DNA of 64,000 bases from Flavobacterium sediminis (GCF_003148385.1 NZ_CP029463.1:1116001-1180000), one strand, 5' to 3'. Shown: positions 15,359 to 27,882, counted from the stretch's first letter. Made by a program: numbers and translations. The notes: generated by a model not told the origin, from the letters alone.

Positions 15359-17356
15359 ATGCAGGGAGAAGACGATTTAAGAGGGCTTGCCAAGATAATG
15401 GCTTTTATGCGGGCAGTCAGTATTCTTTTGGTACTGATGCACCTTTATTGGTTCTGCTACGGTTTCTTTTTAGAACGTGGGTGGACGTTGGAAGTAATCA
15501 ACAAAATACTGGGCAATTTCGACAGAACGGCAGGTTTGTTCTCACATACCTTATACACCAAAGCATTTGCTTTGGTTTTGTTGGCTTTGAGTTGCTTAGG
15601 AACGAAAGGCGTAAAAAATGAGAAGATAACCTGGTCTAAAATTTATGTGGCTTTGGGGGTAGGCTTTGTGCTGTTTTTTCTTAATACCTCATTATTAAAG
15701 CTATCTCCGGCAACAGGCACATTTCTGTATATCCTTACCATCTCTTTAGGTTATATCTCCTTATTGATGGCAGGTGTATGGATGAGCCGTTTGCTCCGTA
15801 CTAACCTTATGGACGACGTTTTCAATAATGAAAACGAGAGCTTCCAACAGGAAACCAAGCTGATGGAAAATGAATACTCCGTCAACTTGCCCACCAAATT
15901 TTACTACAAGGGCAAATGGAACAACGGTTGGATAAACATCGTAAATCCTTTCAGGGCATCTATCGTGTTGGGTACTCCGGGTTCAGGAAAATCCTATGCT
16001 ATCGTAAATAACTACATCAAGCAGCAGATTGAGAAAGGCTTTAGTATGTATATCTACGATTTCAAATTCGACGACCTTTCTACCATTGCCTACAATCACT
16101 TACTGAAGCATCGCGACAAGTATAAAATTCAGCCGAAATTCTATGTGATAAATTTTGACGACCCACGCAAGAGCCATCGTTGCAATCCACTCAATCCCGA
16201 CTTTATGACGGATATTTCCGATGCTTACGAAGCAGCTTATACCATAATGCTGAACCTCAACAGGTCGTGGATACAGAAGCAAGGGGATTTTTTCGTGGAA
16301 AGCCCAATTATCTTGCTTGCAGCTATTATTTGGTATCTGAAAATCTATGAAAACGGCAAGTATTGCACATTCCCGCACGCCATTGAATTACTGAATAAAA
16401 AGTATTCGGACGTATTCACAATTCTTACCTCATACCCTGATTTAGAGAATTATTTATCGCCCTTTATGGATGCTTGGCAAGGCGGCGCACAAGACCAGTT
16501 ACAGGGGCAAATTGCTTCTGCAAAAATTCCTTTATCAAGAATGATAAGCCCGCAGCTTTATTGGGTAATGACTGGCGACGACTTCACGCTCGACATCAAC
16601 AACCCGAACGAGCCGAAGATTTTATGCGTTGGTAACAATCCTGACCGTCAAAATATTTACTCCGCAGCTTTGGGTTTGTACAATTCAAGGATTGTAAAAC
16701 TCATCAATAAAAAAGGGCAGTTAAAGAGTTCGGTTATCATAGATGAGTTGCCCACAATTTATTTTAGGGGACTGGATAACCTTATCGCAACGGCGAGAAG
16801 TAATAAGGTAGCCGTTTGCCTGGGCTTTCAGGACTTTTCGCAATTAACGAGGGATTACGGCGACAAAGAGAGCAAGGTAATACAGAACACGGTTGGTAAT
16901 ATATTCAGTGGTCAGGTGGTTGGAGAAACGGCAAAAAGTTTATCTGAACGCTTCGGCAAGGTGTTGCAGAAACGCCAAAGTATGACCATTAACAGAAATG
17001 ATAAATCTACTTCGATATCCACACAGTTAGACAGCCTCATACCTGCATCAAAAATCTCAACTTTGACACAAGGTATGTTTGTAGGTTCTGTATCGGATAA
17101 CTTTGATGAACGTATCGAGCAAAAAATATTTCACGCCGAAATTGTGGTAGATAATGAAACAGTTGCTGCCGAAACAAAAGCCTATCAGAAAATACCGGAA
17201 ATCCTGTCCTTTGTTGATAAGCAGGGTGAAGATAAAATGAAGCAGGAAATTGAAGCCAATTACAAACAGATAAAATCAGATATACTAAATATTGTTGTAA
17301 GTGAAATGGAACGCATCAAGAATGACCCCGATTTACAGCATTTGGTACAGGAGTGA
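15359..17356 (+). CDS. mobC: MobC type IV coupling protein (VirD4/TraD-like ATPase)
   Basis: 665 residues. There are N-terminal membrane segments (residues about 15-35, 60-80, 95-135), then a RecA-like ATPase with Walker A LGTPGSGKSYAIVN near residue 206 and Walker B SSVIIDELPTIYF near 461. KGFSMYIYDFKFDDLS is typical of the family. In such elements it docks the relaxosome to the TraG-powered secretion channel. It lies 100 bp downstream of mobB and ends at a strong bidirectional terminator. Confidence 0.9.
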   Translation: MQGEDDLRGLAKIMAFMRAVSILLVLMHLYWFCYGFFLERGWTLEVINKILGNFDRTAGLFSHTLYTKAFALVLLALSCLGTKGVKNEKITWSKIYVALGVGFVLFFLNTSLLKLSPATGTFLYILTISLGYISLLMAGVWMSRLLRTNLMDDVFNNENESFQQETKLMENEYSVNLPTKFYYKGKWNNGWINIVNPFRASIVLGTPGSGKSYAIVNNYIKQQIEKGFSMYIYDFKFDDLSTIAYNHLLKHRDKYKIQPKFYVINFDDPRKSHRCNPLNPDFMTDISDAYEAAYTIMLNLNRSWIQKQGDFFVESPIILLAAIIWYLKIYENGKYCTFPHAIELLNKKYSDVFTILTSYPDLENYLSPFMDAWQGGAQDQLQGQIASAKIPLSRMISPQLYWVMTGDDFTLDINNPNEPKILCVGNNPDRQNIYSAALGLYNSRIVKLINKKGQLKSSVIIDELPTIYFRGLDNLIATARSNKVAVCLGFQDFSQLTRDYGDKESKVIQNTVGNIFSGQVVGETAKSLSERFGKVLQKRQSMTINRNDKSTSISTQLDSLIPASKISTLTQGMFVGSVSDNFDERIEQKIFHAEIVVDNETVAAETKAYQKIPEILSFVDKQGEDKMKQEIEANYKQIKSDILNIVVSEMERIKNDPDLQHLVQE

Positions 17357-17357
17357 T

Positions 17358-17404
17358 AAAATAAAAGGGAAGTCTAACACCGTCTAACACCTCCCTTTTA
17401 TTTT
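17358..17404. terminator. Bidirectional terminator between mobC and the methylase-helicase
   Basis: Perfect 13-bp inverted repeat AAAATAAAAGGGA ... TCCCTTTTATTTT around a 21-nt loop that contains the direct repeat GTCTAACACC. The T tract on either strand allows termination from both sides, fitting the convergent genes. Confidence 0.8.
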
Positions 17405-17421
17405 GCCCGTATGCTATATTA

Positions 17422-20400
17422 CTACAATATACCACGAGGTATATGAATACCTTTTGCCCGTACAATGCTTTCCTGAACCATTGGGGTTTCTTTCTGCTTT
17501 TCCACTTGTTCCGGAGTATCTGCTTTTGTTTCCGGTGTAATGGATAGCTGTATTTTCCTCTCAACAGCAGCCAGTTCCGTTTTAAGTTCGCTCAATCGGC
17601 TTTCCTTAGCCCACGTACCGTTAACCACTTCCTGAAGTATGGGCAGGTCTTTTTGTATTTCAGAAATTTTCTCCTGCTCCTGCTTAATAAAGCCCGGCAG
17701 CTTTTCTAAAGCCCTCAAAAAATTCATTGCTGCGGTTTCAGGGTCTTTCGCCATTATGCCGTTGTTGTAGGTGTATTTGATGTTGCCCTCGCCCTGAACC
17801 AAAAAACGGTTTACCCTAATATCTGCTCCCTCTTTTTCAGAGATTTCAGTTTTAACCAACAGCGTAAAACCATACAAGCTGCCGATTTCTTCATATCGCC
17901 CTGCGGTACGAGCTTTATCCGCAATCTGGTTGAGTTTCGTACCGATTTGTTTCGGGTTTGCATTCGGCGGTAAGCCATCCAACAGCACCGGATTTGCGAT
18001 TGTTCCGTCTGAATGCTTTTGTAGGCGTTGCTGCAAGTTTTCCCAGTCTGTACTCATCCGGTTCAAACGGGATTGGGTACTTTGCAACATTTCCGTATAA
18101 TCCTGCACCTTAAATTTGGCACTGGATTTAGAACGGTTAAACGCCTGCTTTTCGCTTTCCAATCCGGCAATCTGCTTTTCAAGTTTGGCTTTATCCAACA
18201 GGTCTGTATTTCCTGATAGGATTGCCACATATTCCGAAAAGTTCATTCCCGATTTTTCGTCCATACTTCCCTCATCAATCGTTCTTTTGCTTAGGTTATT
18301 AGTCTTTAACTGGTCGATAAAAAGTTGCTTGTTATACAGCAGGTTGAACTTATAACTATCCAAAGATTTTTCAACGGCATAGATAATCACAGCAACTTTA
18401 TTATCAGCGAAGAATTTGGCTATCTCGTTGCCTTTTCGGATAGCCCGCCCGTCCCTTTGTGCAAGGTCGCTCGGTCGCCACGGCGTATCTAAATGATGAA
18501 CGGCAACGGCTCTTTTCTGTGCATTAACACCCGTTCCCAACATACTGGTAGAGCCGAACAGCACACGGATTTTACCCTCGTTCATTCCGTTGATGAGGTC
18601 TTTACGCTGCTTATCATTTTTGGCTTCCTGAATAAACCTTACTTCGTTTGTAGGTATGCCGTGGTCTTCCACGAGCTTGCGTTTTATTTCGGAGTACACA
18701 TTCCATTCGCCTGGCTTGTAGGTTCCCAAATCAGAGAAAACGAACTGTGTTCCTTTTTGTGCATTAAACTGGTTGTAATACTTGGCAATATTTGCCGCAC
18801 AATGCGAAGCCTTGTTGTCGGGATGGTCGTCATACATTCCGCTTACCATTCGCATATCAAGGGACATCTTACGGGCGTAGTCCGTAGCAATGAGCATCTT
18901 TGCTTTTTCTTCCCTTTGCGATAACGGTAATCTTCCGAGCAAAGTAGCATCGCCCGTTTTAGCAAACTGCATCAGGCTTTGGATAAAATCTTCTTGGTCG
19001 GGCGTTGGCGGTATATTGTACAATACCTCATTCTTTTCGGGGCGGTCAATACCAATATCCTTTGCCGTCCTGTAATCTGTGATTTCAGAATAGAACTGTG
19101 CCAGTTCCGGCACTTTGATGAAGTAGCGGAAACGCTCTTTAGCGACTATATTATTGGCTACCGAAAATTCATAATCGGTCGTTTTCCTTGCATAGATAGC
19201 TGCCCACGCATCAAAAGAATGAATGCCCTGTTTTTCCAATGCACGAGGGCGCAGGTATTTGAACAGCAGGTACAGTTCTGTTAAGGAATTGCTGATGGTT
19301 GTACCTGAAAGAAAGGTTGCACCCATATCCGCATTGGTTCGCTCCTGAATGGTGCGGATAGCAAAGAGCAGGTTAAGTGCCTTTTGGCTCCCGTCCACAT
19401 TACCCAGTCCGGCTACCCTTGTATGACGGGTGTTGAACATCAGGTTTTTGAACTGGTGGCTTTCGTCCACAAACAAATGGTCTATACCCATCATTTTGAA
19501 GTCCACAATATCATCCTTGCGGTTTTCAATATCGTGTTGGAGTGTTTTCAGTTTTACTTCAAGATTTTCTTTCCTTTTGATTACACCCGCAAGCATCCCT
19601 CTTGTTACTTCCTTACCTTGCGATTGCAGGGCATCGAGGTTGCGCTCTACGCTGTCTAATTCTATTTCGAGGATTTCCTTTTGTATTTCGGGCGATTGCG
19701 GTATCATTCCGAACTGGTCGTGCGTGAGTATCACACAATCCCAATCGTTGTTTTTAATATCCCCGAAAATCCGGAGGCGTTTTTGAGGTGTAAAATCATC
19801 AATACCTGGATAAAGGATTTTAGCGTGTGGATAGGCTTTGCGGTAGTCTTCAGCAATGGCAGGTATATTCGCTTTCAGCCCAATTATCATTGGTTTATGG
19901 GCTAAGCCCAACCGCTTCATTTCCTGTGCTGCTGTACACATTATCAGCGTTTTTCCTGCACCTACTTCGTGGTCGCAGATAGCGCCGTTGTTCAGTTTTA
20001 TCATCCAAACGGTGTCCTTTTGGCTTGAATACAGGTCTTCAATACCTGCTGCCTTTCGGTCTAATCCCGGAAAGTCCTGATGGCTGCCGTCATAGTTCGG
20101 GCGAACAAAACAGTTAAAGGTATCGTTGTATTGGTCGGTCAGCCTGTTTTTAAACTCATCGTTCTGTGCGTGTAGCCAGTCGGTAAAGGCGGTACGGATT
20201 TCATCAATCTTGGTGTTCGCCATTTGTATGGCTTCCATATCCCGTACCTTGACCTCTTGGTCGCCAACCATTACTTTTTTGGTAATATCCGGCGTGGTAT
20301 TGACAAGGGCGTGTTTGAGCAGCGCAATACCATCAAATGTTCGGCTTTCTGCCTTGACTGCATATTTTTCCCAAATGTGCATATTGCCCTGATGACACTT

Positions 20401-22874
20401 TACGGAAAAGTCGTCGGAGCTTTCCGAATAATGAACCAGTACATCGGCATCAAACAAATGCGAAGCAAACCGGGCATAAATTCCCGTGGGTATCCACCGT
20501 TCACCGAGGTTAAAATCAAGTTCCTCAAATTCAATCCGTCTTGGTCGGGCTTCTTCTAAAGCGGTAAGGCTTTCTTTGGCTTCCTTATCATCAGGATTGT
20601 TTTCGAGATATGCTCGTACATCATTTGCTTTCTCAACAACATTGCCCGCTATCCACCGTTCAGCAATTTCATATTCCTGTTGTAGCGGATTGTAGAACAA
20701 CCGCCCGTGCAAGGCTTCTTTCAGCGTATAGGCAGGCAGGCTGCTGATTTCGGACATAAAATCCAAATCCACGCTTCCGTATTTGTTCAGCGATGACGCT
20801 AAAGCCTCTTCGGGATTGTCGGTTGCTAATGTGGTAGTAGAAAAACTAACGGGGCGGCTGAATATATCTGCTTTGTGAATTACGCCCCGATAATACGCTC
20901 CAGATACGGTATTTCCTTACCTGCGCTGTCTGTCTTTATGAGCTTGGCATTGTCGGCAGCATTCAGATTGCCGTATTTTTTAGTAAAGGCATCATAAAGG
21001 AGGTTCAGCGTTTCCCGTTCTTCCTTGTGTTCGGTTTGCCTTTCAGCTTCTTTTTGATAGAGGTTAATATAACTGTCCCTTACGGCAATATAGGCTTCGG
21101 CTCTTGCTTTTTGTAAAGTCGGTAATTGCAATGTATGAAAGGTTGCTGATGATTTTTCTTCGTTTCTTTCGACATCTTGCAGATAACCAACCCAACCATT
21201 ATCCGCAACAAGGCAATCATTACGGTGGAATGATTGCAGTTCGCCACTATACGGGGTAGGTTCGGGAATGGCGTTATTAATGGCATTGGGAACGGCTGAC
21301 TTATCAGTCTGGCCATTCCCGTTTATTTGTGAAAACAGGTCGCCAATTGCTTCCTGATTTTTGCTGTTTATCTTTGGAGTACCGTTAGCAGTACCGTTGG
21401 TTTTTGGCGGTATATAGGTTTGCTGCAATGCACCACTGAACAGATCGGTTTGGCGACCTATTGTATCTCTGCTTTTTCGGGTGCTTTGCTTTTTGCTTCG
21501 GGTAGTTCTTTTGGGTAACGCAATTACGGCAACAGGTTCGCCCGCACTTTCAAACAGGTCGAAAATGCTTAGTTGTTTCAATTCCTGCGGGCTTTCCTGA
21601 CGGACTACCGGAGTTGGTTCGGGTTGTAGTTTTTGCCGAATGGTTACAGGCTCTATTACCGGAGGTATAACCTTTGGCTCAATCGGAATTTGTATAATAG
21701 GCTCATCGTTCCGTTTGCCTTTGTATAAACCCAAATTCAGATGCTTACCGAAATCTTCGGAAAGCATTTGTTTCAAATCTTTGGCAATCCCATCAACACC
21801 ATTTTTATGCGTATAGATTAAGGCAGGCTGTCCGTATGGGTCAGTATCTAATTTGTAGTCTGTATGCACAATCCTTGCACTGTTTTGAAACAAGGCATTG
21901 CCTGGTGTATTGTATTCGGTTGGATTGCTTCGGCAAAACAGATCTTCCCTGTCGGTCAGATTTTCTTTTGCCGTATTTTTTTGCAGGATAATCAGGTCGC
22001 TTCCCACTTCCGTACCTGCATATTCTGTAAACAGGTTGTTAGGTAATCTTACAACCGATACCAAATTATTATCCTGCATTAACGCCCTGCGTATGGGTTC
22101 GTTTTTAGGGCTGTTCAATATGCCTTGTGAAGTGATATAAACTAACAAACCACCCTCACGGAGCATATCAGCACCTTTCAGAAAGAAGTAATTGTGTATG
22201 CTTCGGGCAGCCTGTATTTTTGCATTGTCCTTGCTTCGGGAATAAGAAAGGTCGAATACGGAAGTATCGCCAAAAGGAATGTTACTGGCTACTACATCAT
22301 AGCTGTTTTGTTCCCTTTCGGGAATTTCCTCAAAACCGCTTACACGTACATTGCTTTCGGGATAGAGCTGCTTTAAAATCTTGCCTGTCAGCAAGTCCTT
22401 TTCATAGGCAGTAACATTGGCTTTTTGACTTTCCGAAAAGGATTGTATGAATGAGCCGATACCTGCGGAGGGTTCGAGGAATTTATCAATATGCAGACCG
22501 CTATCCCGCAAGGCTGATGAAATGGCATCTATGACCTCTGGCGGGGTATAAAAAGCCGTTAAAACAGAACTTTTCATACTATCCACATACCTGCGGTATT
22601 GCTTATCGTCTTCGGAATTTTCTTTGAGTAGTTGGTGGAGTTCCTGCGTAATCGGAAAGAGGTCGTGTTCCGTTTTTCTCCAATTATTGATGTCTATTTC
22701 ATTTTCAAAGGGGTTCAGAACGAATTTAAGACCGCCAAATCCGCTGTATTGCATCATTAGCAGTCTTTCGCCTACGGTGGCTTGCCGTTTCTCCTTTTCC
22801 AGTTTAAAAACAATTCGCAGGGCATCAATATTCTGTTGGAGATGGAACCGCTTACTGAAGCCCATTTTCCTCAA
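17422..22874 (-). CDS. Giant N6-methylase/SNF2-like helicase fusion (frame broken at ~20883)
   Basis: Two frames (20880-22874 and 17422-20772 plus its upstream extension) form one gene of about 1,817 residues if one G is restored in the run at 20883-20886. The sequence then reads [20 protein letters not shown] through the break. The N-terminal part is a DNA-methyltransferase fold with SAM motif EPSAGIGSF, but a degenerate catalytic motif SNIPF in place of NPP(Y/F). The C-terminal part is a superfamily-2 helicase: Walker A EVGAGKTL, Walker B VDESHQF, and motif [17 protein letters not shown] coiled coil follows. Such fusions accompany Bacteroidota ICEs and resemble phage P1 DarB in layout. A role in protecting or processing transferred DNA is inference. 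It overlaps DUF1896 by 23 bp. Confidence 0.75.
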
Positions 22875-23288
22875 TCCATATTGCGATGGTTCCGGTCAGT
22901 TCGGTATAGAGTAAATCGAACTCAAACCCGTGGATGAAATCATCGGTTAATTCATATCCTGCAAATACAGGTTCGCAAACAGGAAACATTTTCAGGGCGA
23001 ACGGTCGCAGTTCCTCATCTGCCATTATGGTATCAAACTCATTGCATACCACTTTAAAAACCGTGTCGAACTTGGAGAAGTGTAAGCCCTCAAACAATAT
23101 GTAATTAGCTATTTCATTGCATTGCTCTAAGGCGTTTCCCGACCGGAACGCCCCTCATAAGCGTTGGCAGCCCACGAAGACCGTTGGTCTATAAATTTTT
23201 GGTCGTGTACCTTTTCGGGGAAGCTGCTGTTTAATAATTCTTGCAGTCGTAATCTGAAATACGATAGGTCTTTTTGCTGTACGTCCAT
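22852..23288 (-). CDS. DUF1896 family protein (frame broken at 23151-23154)
   Basis: The ATG at 23288 opens MDVQQKDLSYFRLRLQELL and runs to AYEG, where one G is missing from a run. Restoring it gives AYEGAFRSGNALEQCNEIAN and continues without a stop to 22852, giving 145 residues, the usual DUF1896 length. The rest (FEGLHFSKFDTVFKVV, then a DFIHGFEFDLLYTEL segment) is characteristic of this small Bacteroidota ICE family of unknown function. It overlaps the start of the methylase-helicase. Confidence 0.75.
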
Positions 23289-23366
23289 ACTATATTTTGT
23301 TTAGAATTTTACTTAAATCCTAAAATTATAAGCGAAAGCAAATGCCTTTGTGAATGTTGCAGGGTT

Positions 23367-23392
23367 TGGCTTTGAGAGGCGGTATTTGGCGT
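23367..23392 (-). promoter_or_regulatory. ICE-wide upstream element, copy ahead of DUF1896
   Basis: Reading toward the gene: GCCAAATACCGCC (23378-23390), then TCTCAAAGCCA. It lies 90 bp upstream of the DUF1896 start and is the most diverged copy. Confidence 0.4.
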
Positions 23393-23406
23393 AATGGACA
23401 ATAAAA

Positions 23407-23429
23407 AACCTCTGAAAAATTCAGAGGTT
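23407..23429 (-). terminator. Rho-independent terminator of the ORF6N gene
   Basis: AACCTCTGAA/TTCAGAGGTT perfect 10-bp stem with a 3-nt loop, followed on the minus strand by TTTTTTATTG. It lies 6 bp after the ORF6N stop. Confidence 0.85.
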
Positions 23430-23434
23430 CATTT

Positions 23435-24316
23435 TTATGGCTTGTTAAGGATTTGGAGCATCCTGCCGACTTCAATATCCATTCGAGAAAAGGCAAACCA
23501 TTTTTTGCCCAGGTCTTTGAGCGATGCCCCTATATGGTAAAGCTCTGTATTGTCAATAATTAAAAAACGGTCGTGGGCATCGGAGAAAATCTCAATATCT
23601 ATTACAGTATATTGGCTGTTGTAGCGTTGTAAATCCAACCGTAACTGGTGACTGATACTTTTGGTAAGGATAGTGGCAGTTACATTATCATTGCGCTTAC
23701 CCAATAAAGTAAGCACCGTATCATCCACATAATTATCAAGCAGGATAATGGAACTTCCGGCACTACGGATAATATCAGAAACAAAAGCATAGGCATCAAA
23801 AACCTGTCCGTTGTAAAAGATACCTTTTTCGCTGTGCAGCTTGTCGCTTTCCAAAGCCTTAAAAATCTCTTCAAATTTTTGGTCGGCTTCCAGTTGTTTC
23901 AATTCAATATTATCTAGCCGATGAAACAAAGAAGCATTGCTAATGAGCATACGCCGCATTTCTACAAAGGCTTCCATTATTTGAACACTCATTCTTACCG
24001 CTATGTCCGAACGGAGTATGGCAGATGCCATTGCAACCCCCTGTTCGGTAAAAGCATAGGGTAAATAACGTCTGCCACCGTAATTTAAACTTGAGGTTCC
24101 AAATTGGAACCTCAAGTTTTCAACTTCCTTTTCAGTCAGTTGAAAGCAGAACGAAGCAGGAAAACGCTCGATATTCCGTTTTACGGCTTTGTTGAGGTTC
24201 TTTGTTTCCACCTGATACAAGGCAGCAAGGTCACTATCCAACATTACTTGTTTGCCCCGAATAGTATAAATCAGGTTCCTTATTTCTTTGGGTATAATAG
24301 ACGATTTATTTTCCAT
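23435..24316 (-). CDS. ORF6N (KilA-N-like) DNA-binding protein
   Basis: 293 residues from ATG 24316 (MENKSSIIPKEIRNLIY). The ORF6N domain spans about residues 10-100 (YTIRGKQVMLDSDLAALYQV, LPYAFTEQGVAMASAIL). The C-terminal half contains HDRFLIIDNTELYHIGAS, a pattern common to the associated PLD-like tail of these proteins. In phages and mobile elements ORF6N proteins bind DNA and often act as antirepressors. The start lies inside the 3' end of the corrected topB frame (11-bp overlap), so the two genes are probably translationally coupled. Confidence 0.85.
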   Translation of the reverse strand: MENKSSIIPKEIRNLIYTIRGKQVMLDSDLAALYQVETKNLNKAVKRNIERFPASFCFQLTEKEVENLRFQFGTSSLNYGGRRYLPYAFTEQGVAMASAILRSDIAVRMSVQIMEAFVEMRRMLISNASLFHRLDNIELKQLEADQKFEEIFKALESDKLHSEKGIFYNGQVFDAYAFVSDIIRSAGSSIILLDNYVDDTVLTLLGKRNDNVTATILTKSISHQLRLDLQRYNSQYTVIDIEIFSDAHDRFLIIDNTELYHIGASLKDLGKKWFAFSRMDIEVGRMLQILNKP

Positions 24317-26398
24317 TACGCTTATTGCTTTTGTTTTTTTCAAACTCAAAGGAGGTTTCTGCATTTTCTTTCAGCACGATATAAGCATCGAATTTCTTTC
24401 CGGCTTTGCTCGTCATTCCTTTGATTAAAGCCGTTTTACCCTTATTGATAAGGCTTACAATATTTTCGATACTGATTTGTACCCGCAGACGGTACGGAAC
24501 TGCACCCAATTACAAGCCTCATCAGAACATTTCACAATCTTGTCACGAATGATGAGTTGCTGACTTTTGCATTTCGGACAGGTCAATTTTGGCTGATTAG
24601 TATTTGCAATAGAAGTTTGCAGCAGTTCATCGGTAATAGATTTCGCATAGGTTTCCATTTCCTTTTGAAATGCTCCGGCATCCGCTTCGTTGTTTTCAAT
24701 TTTCTGCAATGCCAGTTCCCATTCTGCGGTCATAGCTACATCTGCAATCTTGCGTTCTTTAACAAGCCCGTACACCTGCAATCCTTTTTCTGTAGGTATT
24801 AAAGAACGCTTATCCCTTTGGATATAATTACGGGTAAACAAGGTTTCGATAATGGCGGCTCTTGTAGCCGGAGTACCAATACCAATATTTTTCAGGGCTT
24901 TCCGTTCTTCCTCGTTTTCAATTTCTTTTCCGGCGGTTTCCATAGCCGATAGAAGCCCGGCTTCGGTATAAAGGACTGGTGGTTTGGTCTGCTTTTCCAA
25001 AACGGCAGCTTCTTTTATTTTGAGTTCATCGCCTTTAGTCAGTTCGGGTAGTTCCTGCACTGGCTCTTCGCCATCATCGGTAAAACTTCCTTTGATGGAA
25101 CGCCAACCTGCTTCCTGAATTTTACAACCTTTTGCCGTAAAATCGTAGTGCAACACCTGCAATGATACATCGGTTATCTCTTTGACACAGGCTTGTGATA
25201 TGGCTTCGAGCAGGCGAAGTGCAATCATATTGTAAATCTTATCTTCATCTGCATTCAGTACAGACGGCACTTTGTCGGTAATCAATAAACCGTGATGGTC
25301 CGTTACACGGAGGTCATTCACGATACGTTTATTGAACCGTCCCCATTTGATTTTGGTAAGGGCTTGTTTGCAATCTTCACGGTTCTGCAATGCCCGCACA
25401 AGGTTGGGAATTTCTGCCCACATATCTTCGGGTATGTATTTGCTTCCGGTACGGGGATAAGTAATAAACTTCTTTTCGTACAGGCTTTGCGCAATATTGA
25501 GCGTTGCTTCAGCAGATAATTTCAGCCTTTTGTTGGCTTCTTTTTGCAAGCCCGTCAAATCAAAAAGCAAGGGCGGTTGTTCTGTAACGCTTTTGGTTTC
25601 TACCGATGTAACGGTTGCAATTTCATTGCGCTGAATGGCTTTCAGCGTATCATCAGCAAGATGCTTTTCATCCCACTTGGTAACGGAAATACTTTTGAAA
25701 TCAACCTGTGCTTTGTGATGTAGCAATTGTATCTGCCAATATTTCTTTACAGAGAAATTTTTGTTTTCGAGATAGCGTTTGCATATCAAAGCCAACGTCG
25801 GAGTTTGCACTCTTCCGAGCGAGTAAATACCATTGCCTGCGGCAATGCTCAACGCCTGTGTAGCGTTGATGCCTACAAGCCAATCGGCACGGCTTCTGCC
25901 TTGTGCAGCCTGATATAACCCGTCAAATTCTTTTCCGTTTTTAAGGTTGTCAAAGCCCTGCCTAATTGCCTTTTCTGTAAGCGAACTAATCCAAAGGCGT
26001 TCAAACGGCTTGTTGCATTTCAGGTATTCATAAATGTACCTAAAAATGAGTTCGCCCTCACGACCTGCATCTGTCGCCACGATAATGCTATCGCTTTTAT
26101 TGAACAATTCTTTGATTACTTTCAGTTGCTTTAATGCGCCAGCATCGGCAGTATAGCCTTTATCTTTTTTGACTTTGCGAACGGTCAATAAAAACGGGTT
26201 AGGCAATATAGGCAAAGCGGCTTTGTCAAATCCCGTAATCCCATAATCTTCGGGCATTCCCAGTCCTATTAAATGACCGAATGCCCACGTAACAAAATAG
26301 CCGTTACCTGTCAGGTAGCCGTCCTTTTTTTCAGATGCTCCCAACAAGCCGGCTATCTCCCTTGCTACGCTTGGTTTTTCTGCTATAATTGTTTTCAT
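24306..26398 (-). CDS. topB: DNA topoisomerase III, TopB (frame broken near 24490)
   Basis: About 697 residues when two frames are joined by restoring one G at the TGCGGGTAC site near 24490; the sequence then reads FRTVCGVQISIENIVSL. The N-terminus MKTIIAEKPSVAREIAGLLG is the Toprim start. ATDAGREGELIFRYIY is the DxD-type Toprim metal site, and FITYPRTGSKYIPEDM contains the catalytic tyrosine. A zinc ribbon follows (TCPKCKSQQL ... KCSDEACNW). Type IA topoisomerases of this kind are standard in Bacteroidota ICEs. The corrected end overlaps the ORF6N start, which supports the frame correction. Confidence 0.85.
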
Positions 26399-26404
26399 AC
26401 TGTA

Positions 26405-27882
26405 TTACATTTTTCTGCCTTTGGATTTTGCAGGAGTTTCGGGTTTTTCTTGTTGTTCCTGCTGCTTTTCATTTTTCGGTCTTTGTTGCCCGGACTTCAA
26501 AGGCTCTTTGATGTTCTTGGTTGCTTCATTGGTCTTACCCTCTGAATTAACGGCAGTCTGTGTTTTATGGGTTTCGGCAGTTTCTACCCGTGCTTTATAC
26601 TGACCGGGAAATTCAAAGTTGGTCTTTCCGGTATCTTTGTCGAAAGTGATATAACCCTTGTAGGGTTGGTCTTTTTTATCTTTCAATTCCACATATATGG
26701 TTTGCCCGGCTTTGAATTTGTTGTACTGCTCATCGTCCAGTTCTTTGCCCTGAAAGTTTTCGGAGCTTCCTGCGGTTGGCTTTGCTGATTATTCTGCTGA
26801 TTGCCCTGTTGATTGGTTTGTTGGTTGGTTTGCGCCTGCTGATGGTTATTGCTTCTGTCAAACAGGAACTCTACATATCGTTTGTCCGCATTAAACTGTA
26901 CCATTGCAGAAAACTCTGTTCCTTTGGTAGAAATCATACCTTGCAGATAAAGCGGTTTGCCTTCCATTAAGGTTTGCTTTTGCTCGTCATTCAGTTTCAC
27001 ACCTTTTAACTCATCAGGTATTTTTATGAAATCAGTTCGCAATGCCACTACATCATTGGTAAGCCTGTCAATGCTGATAATAGACGGCATCAGTTCGCCC
27101 GTTTTAGAATTTACCAAATTGACTACACGCCCCATATTGCCCGTTTCAAGCAGGTTTTTCTTGTCTTCGTCCGTAAACTTGTGACCGAAAAACTCAAAAT
27201 GGAGGTTAGGCTCTTTTTTGATACCGTGTATTGCCACGATAACATTACCGTCTTCCGCTTGCTGTAAAGACAAGCGGGCATCCGTGCGCAGAATAGAACC
27301 GCCGAGGTTAATGCCTATCGGTAAGAGTTCATTGGTTTTGTAACCTCTTAATAGAGGGTCAAGCAGGTTTCTTTTTTCAAGATACTCTTTGCTTAATCCG
27401 AGGTTTTTCATTGTGTCCCAATCAATCTGCTCCGGCTTGTAGCGATATTCACTCGTTTCCGTTGTTGTTTGTGCTGTTGCCATATTATTTTGATTTTCTT
27501 GTTTTTTGTCCTGTTGCGGTTCTGCCTTTACTTCGAGTTCTTTCAGCACTTTCTCGCCATCGGGAGTGGGCTTATCTACGTGCTTTTGTAATTCCTGTGC
27601 TTTTTCAGCAGCAATAGGGGCGGGTACTTTGAAGAAAGTAAAGTTTGTAGGGTTCTTTAACTGGCTGAAAAAATTGGAAAAGAAGTTGGAAAAGAAATCG
27701 CCGCTTTTGTCCACACGCATAAACTGGTTTTGGTTTTTCTTCGTGGGTTCGACGGTTTCCATTTTCCCGTTTTCGTCGATACTCTTCACTGCCTGGATTT
27801 TCATTTTTTCTTTATCCAGTACGAGTAATATGTCCGAAAGCTGTTCGGGCATTTCCTGTTTATTAGTTGTTTCTTCACTCAT
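26405..27882 (-). CDS. DUF3945 protein (frame broken near 26750)
   Basis: Two frames (26683-27882 and 26405-26692) merge into about 492 residues if one G is restored in TTCAGGGCAAAG near 26750. The corrected junction reads TFRGKELDDEQYNKFKAGQT and continues in the downstream frame. The protein begins MSEETTNKQEMPEQLSDILL and has repeated DUF3945-type beta modules (YLQGMISTKGTEFSAMVQF, YKGYITFDKDTGKTNFEF). A Gln/Asn-rich linker (TNQQTNQQGNQQNNQQ) precedes a basic tail. Function unknown. The gene lies directly upstream of topB (6 bp), so the two are cotranscribed. Confidence 0.75.
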
